A stretch of 64,000 bases of DNA from Clostridioides sp. ES-S-0010-02. GTDB lineage: Bacteria; Bacillota; Clostridia; Peptostreptococcales; Peptostreptococcaceae. Position 1 is the stretch's first letter, and each line of letters begins with the position of its first letter. The stretch covers positions 1,047,317-1,111,316 of the forward strand of contig CP067345.1 of assembly GCA_020641055.1 (NCBI GenBank), written 5' to 3'. Made by a program: the position numbers and the translations under genes. The notes beneath the pieces were generated by a model, which made no database searches, was not told the DNA's origin, and worked only from the letters and a program-made list of their open reading frames with translations. Shown here piece by piece: positions 44,701 through 53,826 of this stretch.

Positions 44701-47700
44701 AAAGATAAGAGTGGAAACTATACTGTTAAGTCCAATAATTTAGGTATGGGAAATGACTGGCAAGCATTGGGTGTAGCTGCTAGAGCTGGAGATGAAATCA
44801 CAGTATATGTTGGAAGTAAAAGTGGTAGAACTCCTAAGTTAATATATACACAATACTATGGAGAGTCGGGTGCATATAAGAGTGGAGAAATAAATCTTAA
44901 CACTGGTAAAAATGTAATTCAGTTAAGTAAGCTTCATAGTCTAGATGTAGAATGTGGAGGAAGCTTGTATATAAGATACCCTTATGATGCTCCAAGTGGT
45001 GGAGATATAAAAGTACGTGTAGCAGGAGCTACTAAGATACCACATCTTAACTTAAATGGAATGATAAATGATAAGAGCCCTGAAGGAGTTTCTGCATCTA
45101 AGAAAAAGATAAGAGCCTATATAGAAGAATTAGCTAAATATAAGAATGATATAAAGGGAGAGCCATATTATCCAGGAACGAATATTGGCAATTCATATGG
45201 ATATTCAGAAACAACGGGTGTATTAAACACTACAGATATTGAAAGTGATAAAGTTACGTTAAATATTCCTGCAACAGCTGTATACCAAGGAATATCAAGT
45301 GGAAATTCTGATTTAAATACACAAGTAGATAGATTATACAGTAGTATGCTTGCATGGGAACAAATAATGGACTTAATATACTCAGAAAGAGGAGTATTTA
45401 AGACACAAGATTTAGATGGCAATGGAACTATAGATGATAATGAATTTGACATAACTAAAAATGATATGGCTCCTAAATCTCGTATGAATATAAAATATCA
45501 AAGAATGTTTATTGGAGCATTTATGTATGCTTCTGGTTTACATGTAGGAGTAGAATACGGTTCAGTTCCAGGACTTATGAATGGAGTACCTTTCCAAATA
45601 GATGCTACTGGAAAAGCTACAGGAGGAAGTTTGTTTGGATGGGGAATAGGTCATGAGATAGGACATGTTACAGACATTGGGAAGATGACATATAGCGAAA
45701 CTAGTAACAATGTACTTGCTTTACTTGCTCAAACATTTGATGATAAGACACATTCAAGACTTGAAGGTTCAACAATGGACAAGATATATGAACATGTAAC
45801 TTCAAACAGTGTAGGTATACCAAGTAATGTATTTGAGAGACTTGGAATGTTGTGGCAACTACATTTAGCTTATGATAATGATTTTACTGGTTCAATGCTA
45901 AAGAATAACTCAGACGCTGATTTAAGCAATGACACATTCTATGCTAAGATTTCAAGAAAATATAGAGCACTTTCAAGTGATGACCCAATAAATAATTTAC
46001 CAAAAGACCAAATGTTAGTAGCAATGGCATCAAGTGTTGTTGAAAAAGATTTAAGAGATTACTTTAAAGCATGGGGAGTAGAAATTACACCAGAGTTAAA
46101 CAGTATAATGGATGGTAAAAAGTACGAAAAAGAGTCTAGAAAGATACAATATATAAATGATGAAGCTAGAAGAAAGATTTTAAATGAAAATATATCTAGT
46201 ATGGCAGAAGATACTAAAGTAAGTGCTGGTTTTGCTGATGGAGTACAAAGTGGTTCTCTAGTTAAATCTAATAAAATATCTATAGACCTAGATGTTGACA
46301 AAGACAAAGACAAGATATTGGGATACGAGATAATAAGAAGTGATGGAAACTACTTAGATGGTGAAAATGGAACTCAAGTAAAATATAGAACAGTAGGGTT
46401 TGTAGATGCAAAAGGAAATAGTCAAGCTAAATTTACTGATAATATATCTCCTCTTAATAATAGAGCATTTACATATAAAGTAGTTGCATACGATTATCAT
46501 CTAAATCCAACAGATGAGTTTGAAATTGGTACTGTAAAATTATCAGATGAAGGAAAAATAAACAAATCAGCATGGTCATTTATAACAAACACTGTTTCTG
46601 ATGGTGATGTTAGAACTGAAAATGACTCACATGGACCATTACAAAATCCAGAGATTGATAACATCAAGGATAATGATGCAAGTACTACATATAAAGGAAA
46701 AAGAATAAGTAAAGCTGAGTGGAACAAAGACCCTCAAAAAGACCCAGATATAAATGTAGAAGAAAATCCATATATAATAGTAGATATGAAGGAAACATTA
46801 CCTATAGTAGGGCTAAAATATACAAAGCCAAAAACTGAAGCTAGAAAGTTCTCATTAAAAGGATTATTCAACCTTAGAAAGGATACTAGTACAACATACA
46901 ATCCTTTAACTAATTACAAAATACAAGTAAGTAATGATAAAAAGAATTGGGAAGATGTTAGCCAAGGAACTTTTGAATATGGACAAGACTTAGTTGGTGG
47001 AGGAAAAGACCAAGATAATGAAGCTAGAGTTACATTTAATAAAGATGGTAAGCTTTGGACATACCAAGCTAGATATGTAAAACTAATATCAAACAATAAG
47101 TCTAATATAGAGGTTGCAGAACTTGATGTAATAGGACCTCCAGGTGACAATATAGAGATTGGAACAGTAAATAGTGTAGACCAAACTCGCACTAATGGAA
47201 TTGGAAAATTAGCAGAAGACTATGTATATCAAAAGGATGACACTAATACGAGTGAAGATGAAACAGCTAAGATTCCAGCAGGTTCAATAGTAATTACAGG
47301 TGAATACAGTGGAAATCCAGCATTTAATTTACCATTACTTATAGATAAAAATAATAAAACTATCTCTGGGGAAGCACTTTTATTTGCAGAGGTACCAGAA
47401 AAAGGTGAATTAGGTGAAATAAGCAAAGGTACATGGGTTTACTATCTGCCAAAAGAAAGCTTTGATTCTTTAAGTGATAAAGTTAAGGCAGAATTATATA
47501 GATATAATGACCTTCAAGGAGATACTCCAATAGGTCAAAGATTTGTAAGTGATACAATGTATGTACCTGTGGAAGCTAAAACTTATGATGAGTTAAAGAC
47601 GATAAGTCTTACTGATAGTAATAGTAAAGCGAGAAAAGCTACAAAGAATACTATTGATGTTAGCAATAAGAAGGTTATATCTATAAATAATAAAGTAAAA

Positions 47701-47724
47701 GGTAATATTGTCAGAGATAAATAA
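41794..47724 (+). CDS. Giant secreted M60-type metallopeptidase with dockerin, FnIII and F5/8C modules (CD2797-like)
   Basis: 1976 aa from the ATG at 41794, behind GGGAGGA. Signal peptide about 1-25 (VFA-EP). A beta-rich domain (30-175) is followed by a type-I-dockerin-like pair of calcium loops (D183-x-N-x-D-G...D194 and D210-x-N-x-D-G...D221). An acidic Asn/Glu/Lys/Asp-rich linker lies at about 350-435, FnIII-like modules at about 510-715, and a discoidin (F5/8C) module around 735-890. An M60-like peptidase region contains an EF-hand loop (D1206-E1217) and HEIGH (H1287, E1288, H1291) with E1302. A second discoidin-like module lies near 1600-1790. There is no CWB2 or sortase signal. It is usually annotated only as a calcium-binding adhesin. 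It probably degrades mucin-type glycoproteins. Confidence 0.85.
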   Translation: MKKAISCVLAVSMCSAPLNVFAEPILEGKLRAVEKSVTEKLKGNLEVDLNFSLPIKNNESESITNTQLELKDDSNNSGIIKLGEKDSGTLNIGADNIEYTIKKLSASRSEIKNKDENISYYNIVFNNLPVGKYNVEVSGGGFKSKEIKDIDISSYSQRVLLSNRASVDDKNKPLNYELFLMGDVNNDGKVDKKDYEDVLKNINSNKSEYDLNRDGKVDIADLDYVQKNLGQSEDEKSLDSIVSTNPIVDTSKVTLEKNSDTNIQGTVEDLFSGENSGVKISPANADDKISEEKPAVMDIALSEALDMEVINIKAPEGNAPAKGIVEVTDKDDNVQQIPYENKEYVETLKEEQKQEEVNNEQEETNNKDENIEQSDNNLDNNQEEKNDKEDSNTTDKENNDKENSSTDKSDSDKDTSKQEDNISKDDNSTTSTYGRSAVETYAEVQNSDIVINLGKQVAVKKITIKITATTANDRNLAEISKVEFLNNVYKEIPKPDMNIPKINKISTSTAVGNEKVSFYWNNEVNVSAYELVLDTIDSKGKVLSTKKLQTSKNTIDVRDIQAYGLYRVSIQSLNGDWASGYKEATAENLDGVPENVDSNYKPIQFSPDSIIEFQVVPDTKPEPPEGINVKGRFKALDVSWKNHKQAKDFDLYYREKSSNGSWIKYNDKLIRGTSLKIEGLKDNTTYEVRMTATNHLGTSGMSKTYIGTTESVDAPTTPNYRLINTPKLDAGFGIPTNHIVDVTYPAGYDKSEYSDKNPFNKFNIVDGDFTTHWTFPKYNAAEGTNRGPIITFDKAYTMDTFMATPRFDVSDKTINDFEIKYWDENGQVHNLGDVPFETKTDPVNNNIYVMVRLKEPINATKIQVSVCSSYSYKSNISELKFYEYDSIEKDVRNLFVDDLQVELKEDVTQEKITELKDRISTPDKVSGEYHPYKTIIDRELKLAQDLYNDRATLADVTTVNQDINVSGKYKDKSGNYTVKSNNLGMGNDWQALGVAARAGDEITVYVGSKSGRTPKLIYTQYYGESGAYKSGEINLNTGKNVIQLSKLHSLDVECGGSLYIRYPYDAPSGGDIKVRVAGATKIPHLNLNGMINDKSPEGVSASKKKIRAYIEELAKYKNDIKGEPYYPGTNIGNSYGYSETTGVLNTTDIESDKVTLNIPATAVYQGISSGNSDLNTQVDRLYSSMLAWEQIMDLIYSERGVFKTQDLDGNGTIDDNEFDITKNDMAPKSRMNIKYQRMFIGAFMYASGLHVGVEYGSVPGLMNGVPFQIDATGKATGGSLFGWGIGHEIGHVTDIGKMTYSETSNNVLALLAQTFDDKTHSRLEGSTMDKIYEHVTSNSVGIPSNVFERLGMLWQLHLAYDNDFTGSMLKNNSDADLSNDTFYAKISRKYRALSSDDPINNLPKDQMLVAMASSVVEKDLRDYFKAWGVEITPELNSIMDGKKYEKESRKIQYINDEARRKILNENISSMAEDTKVSAGFADGVQSGSLVKSNKISIDLDVDKDKDKILGYEIIRSDGNYLDGENGTQVKYRTVGFVDAKGNSQAKFTDNISPLNNRAFTYKVVAYDYHLNPTDEFEIGTVKLSDEGKINKSAWSFITNTVSDGDVRTENDSHGPLQNPEIDNIKDNDASTTYKGKRISKAEWNKDPQKDPDINVEENPYIIVDMKETLPIVGLKYTKPKTEARKFSLKGLFNLRKDTSTTYNPLTNYKIQVSNDKKNWEDVSQGTFEYGQDLVGGGKDQDNEARVTFNKDGKLWTYQARYVKLISNNKSNIEVAELDVIGPPGDNIEIGTVNSVDQTRTNGIGKLAEDYVYQKDDTNTSEDETAKIPAGSIVITGEYSGNPAFNLPLLIDKNNKTISGEALLFAEVPEKGELGEISKGTWVYYLPKESFDSLSDKVKAELYRYNDLQGDTPIGQRFVSDTMYVPVEAKTYDELKTISLTDSNSKARKATKNTIDVSNKKVISINNKVKGNIVRDK

Positions 47725-47880
47725 GTAATAGAAATCTAAAAAAAACTAAACATGCTAGTGCCAATAGTGGATATTTAGTAGGATTAGGTACTAGAAAAGT
47801 TTTAAAAGAGTAAGATGTTAAAAGTAAAGTATATATAATGTAACTATAAGTTTAGGGTAATTTATAAATTAAATATAAAA

Positions 47881-47912
47881 GCCAGATAGATAAAGGATTT
47901 TATCTATCTGGC
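47881..47912 (+). promoter_or_regulatory. Strong hairpin just upstream of the cwp10 ribosome site
   Basis: GCCAGATAGATAAA and TTTATCTATCTGGC form a perfect 14-bp stem with a 4-nt loop, flanked by A4 on the left. No T-run follows. It ends 25 nt before the cwp10 ATG. Confidence 0.65.
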
Positions 47913-47937
47913 TGATGGTAGATAAGGACGGGTGTTA

Positions 47938-49821
47938 ATGAGTAAAGGAAAATTTCTTATAAGAACTATTGCAGTGTCAACTATGGCAGTAGCTGTAACT
48001 GGTAGTGCTACATGTGCATATGCTGCTCCAGTGTTACAAGGAACAAAGACATATGAAAAAGTAAATACTATAGATATATCTGTGGATTCAGTAGAAAATA
48101 TAGTATATTCATTTCAAGCTAGTATAAAAGTACAAGGTGAGGTTGAAGTACTAGATAATGAGCCAGGTCAAAAGATTAAGTGGTCTGATAATATAGAAGC
48201 TCAGATAAAAAGTGGAAATGCAAATGCCAATTGTGTTTCAACATATGATAAAGCAAGTAATACAACAACATTAGATATATATGTTACATCAAATGAAGAT
48301 TTGTTAGATGGAAATACATTAAATATAGGAAGAATATCAGTAAAAAAATCTGGAAGTAATTCAAGTGCTAAGTATAAAATATTGGGTAATGGGGAAAATT
48401 CCAAACCAGCTTTAAAAATTGTAACTTACAACAATAAAACCGTTGATTATGAAAGTATAGATTCTAGTGAAAGTTTAAACTTTACTCTTATCAATGAGAA
48501 TGAAGTAAAACCAATAGGAGGAACTGGAACTAGTAAAAACGATCCTGAAAAATATAAGGTTGAGAAAAGTGAATCACTTGAATATTTATTAAATAATATT
48601 AGAATAAACTATTCTGTTGTTAGTAAAGAAACCGAAGAAAGTGGTTCAAATATAATATTGAAGCTTGGATTATCACAAAAATCAAGTAAAGGAAGAAAAG
48701 CTACAATAAGTAAGTATGTTGAAGTTACACTTCCAAAAAGTTTAGAGTATGTAGTTGATAATGAGTTAGCTAAACCAGATGAATTACCACCAGACAATTC
48801 TGATGACAATAATAATGGTGGAAACAATAATTCAGGTGGTTCATCTGGAGGTGGTAACTCTGGTGGAGGAAATTCAAGCGACTCTACATCTAATGTTACA
48901 GTAAAAAAATTAAAAGGTGCAGATAGATTTGAAACTGCTGTTAAAATATCTCAAAGTGGATGGACAAAGTCAGATACAGTTGTGATAGTAAATGGAGAAG
49001 ACAGAAGTATGGTGGATGGGCTTACTGCTACACCACTTGCTAGTGTAAAAAATTCACCAATTCTTTTATCTTCAAATGATAAACTTCCTCAAAAAACTAT
49101 AGAAGAGCTAAAAAGATTAAATCCATCAAAAGTAATTGTAGTAGGTGGAAGTAACTCAATGCCAAATTCAGTTGTTGAAGCTATTAAAGGCATAAATTCA
49201 AAGATATCAGTACAAAGAATAGGTGGAGAAACAAGATATCAAACTTCTATTAATATAGCAAAAGAAATTGATAAGACAAATAATGTAAGCAAGTTGTATA
49301 TAGGAGCAGGAAATGGAGAAGCAGATTCATTATCAATAGCATCATTAGCTGGAAAGGAAAAAACTCCAATAGTACTTACACAAAAGGATGGTGTAGATAA
49401 TGAAGCAGAACAATTTATTAAATCAAACAAAGTGTCAAATGTATACTTTATTGGTGGAGTAGAAAAAATATCTAACAAGGCTATTGAGCAAGTTGGAAAA
49501 ATAACAAATAAAGATGTATCAAAAAATAGAGTTGCAGGTCAAAATAGACAAGAGACAAATGCTAAAGTAATAGATAAATTCTATTCTCATTCCAAATTGG
49601 ATGGAGTTGTAGTTGCTAATCAAGATAAGCTTATAGATGCTTTGGCAGTTGGTCCATTGGCAGCTAAAAATAATTCGCCAGTTGTACTTGCTACAAATAC
49701 GTTAGATAAATCACAAGAATCATCATTAAAAAATAAAAATTCATCTAAGTTGTTTGAAGTGGGTGGAGGAATAGCTTCATCTGTAGTAGATAAGATTAAG
49801 AGTTTAATTGAATCAAAATAA
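47938..49821 (+). CDS. cwp10: Cell wall protein Cwp10 (cohesin-like N-terminal domain + CWB2)
   Basis: 627 aa from the ATG at 47938 (GGACGGG about 9 nt before; GTG two codons earlier possible). Signal peptide about 1-29 (AYA-AP). Residues ~35-180 look like a cohesin-type beta sandwich (NTIDISVDSVENIVYSFQ, EVEVLD, TTLDIYVTSN, DGNTLNIGRISVKKSG). A second beta domain (about 190-275) and a Gly/Ser/Asn-rich linker (about 285-318) follow. Three CWB2 modules (DRFETA about 327, TRYQTS about 430, NRQETN about 534) anchor it. It lies directly after the dockerin-bearing M60 protein. The cohesin assignment is by eye. Confidence 0.8.
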   Translation: MSKGKFLIRTIAVSTMAVAVTGSATCAYAAPVLQGTKTYEKVNTIDISVDSVENIVYSFQASIKVQGEVEVLDNEPGQKIKWSDNIEAQIKSGNANANCVSTYDKASNTTTLDIYVTSNEDLLDGNTLNIGRISVKKSGSNSSAKYKILGNGENSKPALKIVTYNNKTVDYESIDSSESLNFTLINENEVKPIGGTGTSKNDPEKYKVEKSESLEYLLNNIRINYSVVSKETEESGSNIILKLGLSQKSSKGRKATISKYVEVTLPKSLEYVVDNELAKPDELPPDNSDDNNNGGNNNSGGSSGGGNSGGGNSSDSTSNVTVKKLKGADRFETAVKISQSGWTKSDTVVIVNGEDRSMVDGLTATPLASVKNSPILLSSNDKLPQKTIEELKRLNPSKVIVVGGSNSMPNSVVEAIKGINSKISVQRIGGETRYQTSINIAKEIDKTNNVSKLYIGAGNGEADSLSIASLAGKEKTPIVLTQKDGVDNEAEQFIKSNKVSNVYFIGGVEKISNKAIEQVGKITNKDVSKNRVAGQNRQETNAKVIDKFYSHSKLDGVVVANQDKLIDALAVGPLAAKNNSPVVLATNTLDKSQESSLKNKNSSKLFEVGGGIASSVVDKIKSLIESK

Positions 49822-49838
49822 ATATAAGTAAGCTTAAA

Positions 49839-49890
49839 ATAAGAATGTATTTAGATATAAATCATATGTCTAAGTGCATTCTTATTTTTA
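49839..49890 (+). terminator. Terminator after cwp10
   Basis: AATAAGAATG...TTAGATAT pairs with ATATGTCTAA...CATTCTTATT (about 20 bp with one or two mismatches), and TTT follows. Confidence 0.85.
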
Positions 49891-50179
49891 TTTATATTAT
49901 CTTAATAATATTATGCTGGAATATATGTGAAAATTTAAGTAGAATTAAATTTAATTTGTAAAGTGATGTAAATTATTTTTAATAATGAAATATATCTTAC
50001 AAATATTTAAAATATAACTAGAGATAGTTTTTGAATTTTTAATTAAATAAAATATTAATATATAGACGTAATATATTTATATAAGATATACTTTATAATA
50101 TACAAAAAATAACAAAATAATAAAAAAAAGTAAAAACCATATAAATATAAAACATAAAAATCATCAGGGGGATATGAAA
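49891..50179. other. AT-rich cwp10-cwp11 interval
   Basis: No ORF or hairpin beyond the cwp10 terminator. A/T homopolymer runs precede the cwp11 ribosome site (CAGGGGG). Together with the terminator the gene-free stretch is 358 nt. Confidence 0.4.
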
Positions 50180-51775
50180 ATGAATAAAAAAATATTATCA
50201 TTAGGTCTAGCAGTATCATTAATCTTGGTAAACTTCAAAAGTGTAAATGCATCATCAGTAGTAGAAAAAATATATGGCAAAGATAGATATGAAACAGCAG
50301 CAAAGATAGCTGACAAACAAACTTATGAAACAGTTATTTTAGTAAATACAGAAAAATCTCTTGCAGATGGATTAAGTGCAAGTGGGTTGTCAGGTGCAAC
50401 AAAAGCACCAATATTATTTACACAAAAAAATAAGATACCAACAGAGACAAATAAGTGTCTAAAAAATATCAAAAAAGCATACATAATAGGTACAGAAGAT
50501 ACTATAAGTAAATCAGTAGAAAAAGAGCTAGATTCTAAACATATAGAAGTAAAGAGAATTGGTGGAGAAGATAGGCTAAAAACAAGTTATCTAATAGCTA
50601 AAGAAATAGCAACTATAAAAAAGGTGGATAAGGTACTATTAACTAATGCCTATAGTGGAGAAGCAGATGCTATGAGTGTATCATCAGTAGCTACTAGAGA
50701 TGGTGTTCCAATTATACTTACAGATGGAAAGAGTGTGCCTTTTGATGTTAAAAGTGTACAATCATATTGTATAGGCTCAGAAGAAATAATGAGTAGTGCT
50801 CTAGTTAAAAATACAAACTCAGTAAGAATAGAAGGAACTGACCGATTTGAAACCAATGAGAAGGTAATTGACTATTTTTATAAAAATGTAGATAGGTTCT
50901 ATGTATCAGATGGCTATCAATTAGTAGATGCTATAGCAGCTGCACCATTGACTAAAGATTTTCCAATGGTATTAGTTAATGATGGTAGTAGTAAGCTTGT
51001 ATTAGAAGGAGCTAAACATATAACTTCTATAGGAGAGTTAAGTAATAAGGTAATAGAAGAATGTATAAGTGCATCAAAATCAAATGGGCAATCTCCAACA
51101 ATCACAATAGGAGCTACAGAGATATATAAAGGGGAAAAGTTTGATACTAGTAAGTTGAATATAGTAGCTAAAGATAACACTGGGAAGGTTTTACCAATAG
51201 AAATTGATGGATTTATAGATACAAATAGAGTAGGTACATATATATTGACACTAAAGGCTACAGATGAATGGGGAAAAAGCACAGAAAAAAGGGTAGAAAT
51301 AAAAGTGCTAGATGATAAAACTCATGATTATAATAGTCAAGAATTTAAAAAGATGGTGTCTACTGAAATGTATAACCTAATTAATTCTTATAGAAAAGAA
51401 AAAGGAAAAGATTCTTTAGTAGTATCTAGTAGGCTAGAAGGAATGGCAAATGCATGGTCTAAGTATATGATGGATAAAAAAGTTTTTGCGCATTATATAG
51501 ATGGGAAAAATGCTCCACAAGTATTTTCTGAATTTGGAATGAGAAGTGAAGAGAATATAGCATATATTTATATTAATTCTAAGAGTGTTCAAACGACTCA
51601 AGATGCTAAAGATATGGCAAAGACTATATTTGAAGTGTGGAAGAAGTCTCCTGAATACAATACAAATATGCTTAGTGATGATTTTTCTAGTACTGGATTT
51701 GGACTTTATATATTATCTGATGGTCAGGTACATGCTACTCAAGAATTTTTAAATGGTAATGAAGGTAGTTTGTAA
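50180..51775 (+). CDS. cwp11: Cell wall protein Cwp11 (CWB2 + Ig-like + CAP)
   Basis: 531 aa from the second ATG (50180), 8 nt after AGGGGG; the first ATG is only 2 nt from it. Signal peptide about 1-24 (VNA-SS). Three CWB2 modules span 28-305 (DRYETA, DRLKTS, DRFETN). A bacterial Ig-like (Big_3/DUF5011 type) module lies at about 310-380 (FIDTNRVGTYILTLKATDEWGK). The C-terminal CAP domain is at about 387-531 (INSYRKEKGKDSLV, FAHYIDGK, EENIAYIY). It is a close paralogue of Cwp12 next door, an apparent tandem duplication. Confidence 0.87.
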   Translation: MNKKILSLGLAVSLILVNFKSVNASSVVEKIYGKDRYETAAKIADKQTYETVILVNTEKSLADGLSASGLSGATKAPILFTQKNKIPTETNKCLKNIKKAYIIGTEDTISKSVEKELDSKHIEVKRIGGEDRLKTSYLIAKEIATIKKVDKVLLTNAYSGEADAMSVSSVATRDGVPIILTDGKSVPFDVKSVQSYCIGSEEIMSSALVKNTNSVRIEGTDRFETNEKVIDYFYKNVDRFYVSDGYQLVDAIAAAPLTKDFPMVLVNDGSSKLVLEGAKHITSIGELSNKVIEECISASKSNGQSPTITIGATEIYKGEKFDTSKLNIVAKDNTGKVLPIEIDGFIDTNRVGTYILTLKATDEWGKSTEKRVEIKVLDDKTHDYNSQEFKKMVSTEMYNLINSYRKEKGKDSLVVSSRLEGMANAWSKYMMDKKVFAHYIDGKNAPQVFSEFGMRSEENIAYIYINSKSVQTTQDAKDMAKTIFEVWKKSPEYNTNMLSDDFSSTGFGLYILSDGQVHATQEFLNGNEGSL

Positions 51776-51801
51776 AAAACTACCATAAATCTTGTTTTTT
51801 T
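51763..51801 (+). terminator. Terminator overlapping the cwp11 stop codon
   Basis: GGTAGTTT and AAACTACC form an 8-bp stem around the TAA stop. A T7 run follows 10 nt later. Confidence 0.55.
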
Positions 51802-51993
51802 ATTAATTTACTGATATCATAAAATTTAAAATCACATCTAAAGTACTTTTTGTAGTCTATTTTGTTATTGCTTTATAGGTTATGGTATTTTAGGTGTTTT
51901 TTATTTTAGACATTTATAAATTTTAAGGGAATAACTACTGAGGATGTAATTTATAATGAGTTGAATTATTAAAAGATTGGTAGGAGGAGTTTT

Positions 51994-53592
51994 ATGAAGG
52001 TAAATAAGAGAATATTATCAATAGGATTGACAGTATCATTAATAATGGCAGGGGCAATAAATATCAATGCATTTTCAAGTATAGAGAAGATACAAGGGAA
52101 AGACAGATATGAGACTTCTGCATTTATAGCAGATAAACAAATATATGATACAGTCATATTAGTAAATACTGATAATTCTATAGTAGATGGATTAAGTGCA
52201 AGTGGATTATCAGGGGTTGCAAAAGCGCCAATAATGTTGGTACAAAAAGATAAGATACCAGCCTATGTTGAAAAAAGATTAAAGGATGTTAAGAATGCTT
52301 ATGTTATAGGTACAGAGGATACTATAGGTAAATCTGTAGAAAATCAACTTAAGAATAAGGGGATTGATGTTAAGAGAATTGGTGGAGAAGATAGAATAAA
52401 GACTAGCTATCTTATAGCAAAAGAGATTTCTACTATTAAGCCAGTTAATAAAGGTGATAAAGTATTTCTTGTAAATGGGTATACAGGTGAGGCTGATGCA
52501 ATGAGTGTATCTTCTGTTGCAGCTAGGGATGGTGTGCCTGTGATACTTACAGATGGGAAGAGCATACCCTTTAAGGTTGATGATGTTCAATGTTATTCTC
52601 TTGGGTCAGAAGAGATAATGAGTAATGAACTTGTAAGTAAGACTAATTCTGTTAGAATTGCTGGTAAGGATAGATTTGAGACTAATAAGAAAGTTATACA
52701 ACGTTTTTATAAAGGAACAAAGAAGTTTTATGTTTCTCAAGGGTATAAATTAGTTGATGCTGTGGCAGGTTCTCCATTGGCTAAAGATAAGCCAATAGTA
52801 CTTGTTAATGATGGTAGTGATAAGAGTGTGCTTAGAGGTGCTGATGAAGTTACTTCTTTAGGTGGAATGGATAAGAAGATTGTTGATCAATGTGTTAGTT
52901 CTGCATCTGATAAAAATACATTGCCTATGATAACTGCTAATAATGTTGAGATTTCTGTAGGGGATAAGTTTGATAATAGTATGTTAAATATAGTTGCTAC
53001 TGATTATTATGGAAATGATTTAAAGCCTAATATTGAGGGCAATGTGGATACTAATAAGGCAGGAACTTATGTCTTGAAAATAAGTGCTTATGATAATTTT
53101 GGTCAAAAGTGTGAGATTAGTGTAAATGTCAAGGTAATTGTAAATACAAATACAAAGGAACCAAATAGTTATGAGTTTAAGGCAATGGTTTCTAATGAAA
53201 TATACAATCTAGTTAATTCTTATAGAAAGGAAAAAGGTAAAAAGCCTTTGAAAGAATTGGAATCTTTGACTGGAATGGCAAATGCATGGTCTAAGTATAT
53301 GTATGAAAAGGAAATATTTGCTCATGAAATTAATGGGAAAAATGCAGCTGAGGTATTTTCTGGTTTTGGAATGAGAAGTGGTGAAAATATTGCATATCTA
53401 CCTATGAATACTAAATCTGTATATGGAGATAAAGAGGCAAAAGAGATTGCTAATTCTATCTTTGATTTATGGAAAAAGTCTTCAAAATATAATGATAATC
53501 TGTTAAAAAGTGAATTTTACAGTTTCGGATTTGGTATGTATGTATCATCAAATGGTGAAGTACATGCTACAATGGAGTTTCTAAATAGTTAA
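51994..53592 (+). CDS. cwp12: Cell wall protein Cwp12 (CWB2 + Ig-like + CAP)
   Basis: 532 aa. Signal peptide about 1-25 (INA-FS). Three CWB2 modules (DRYETS about 33, DRIKTS, DRFETN) cover 28-308. An Ig-like module at 309-385 (NVDTNKAGTYVLKISAYDNFG) and a CAP domain at 388-532 (VNSYRKEKGKKPLK, FAHEINGK, GENIAYL) follow. AGGAGG precedes the ATG. The same three-part design as Cwp11 with diverged sequence suggests an old tandem copy. Confidence 0.87.
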   Translation: MKVNKRILSIGLTVSLIMAGAININAFSSIEKIQGKDRYETSAFIADKQIYDTVILVNTDNSIVDGLSASGLSGVAKAPIMLVQKDKIPAYVEKRLKDVKNAYVIGTEDTIGKSVENQLKNKGIDVKRIGGEDRIKTSYLIAKEISTIKPVNKGDKVFLVNGYTGEADAMSVSSVAARDGVPVILTDGKSIPFKVDDVQCYSLGSEEIMSNELVSKTNSVRIAGKDRFETNKKVIQRFYKGTKKFYVSQGYKLVDAVAGSPLAKDKPIVLVNDGSDKSVLRGADEVTSLGGMDKKIVDQCVSSASDKNTLPMITANNVEISVGDKFDNSMLNIVATDYYGNDLKPNIEGNVDTNKAGTYVLKISAYDNFGQKCEISVNVKVIVNTNTKEPNSYEFKAMVSNEIYNLVNSYRKEKGKKPLKELESLTGMANAWSKYMYEKEIFAHEINGKNAAEVFSGFGMRSGENIAYLPMNTKSVYGDKEAKEIANSIFDLWKKSSKYNDNLLKSEFYSFGFGMYVSSNGEVHATMEFLNS

Positions 53593-53702
53593 TTTAAAAT
53601 TAAAAAAATAATTTTAAAATAAAAATAATTTTAAAATAAGATAATTTGTAAAAAAATAGAAAAAAATGTTGGAAAAAACTTCTGATAATTTTGTATAACT
53701 TA

Positions 53703-53731
53703 TTGAAAATTTATTTTATATAGTCTATCAT
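53703..53731 (+). promoter_or_regulatory. Likely slpA promoter
   Basis: TTGAAA (53703-53708), 17 bp, TATCAT (53726-53731). It leaves a leader of about 90 nt before the strong GGGAGG ribosome site of slpA. Confidence 0.45.
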
Positions 53732-53826
53732 AGAGATGTGAGAAATATTTGGATCAATATGAACATGAAATTTTAATGTACATAATAAGAGATGTAATTT
53801 AATATAATGTTGGGAGGAATTTTTAA

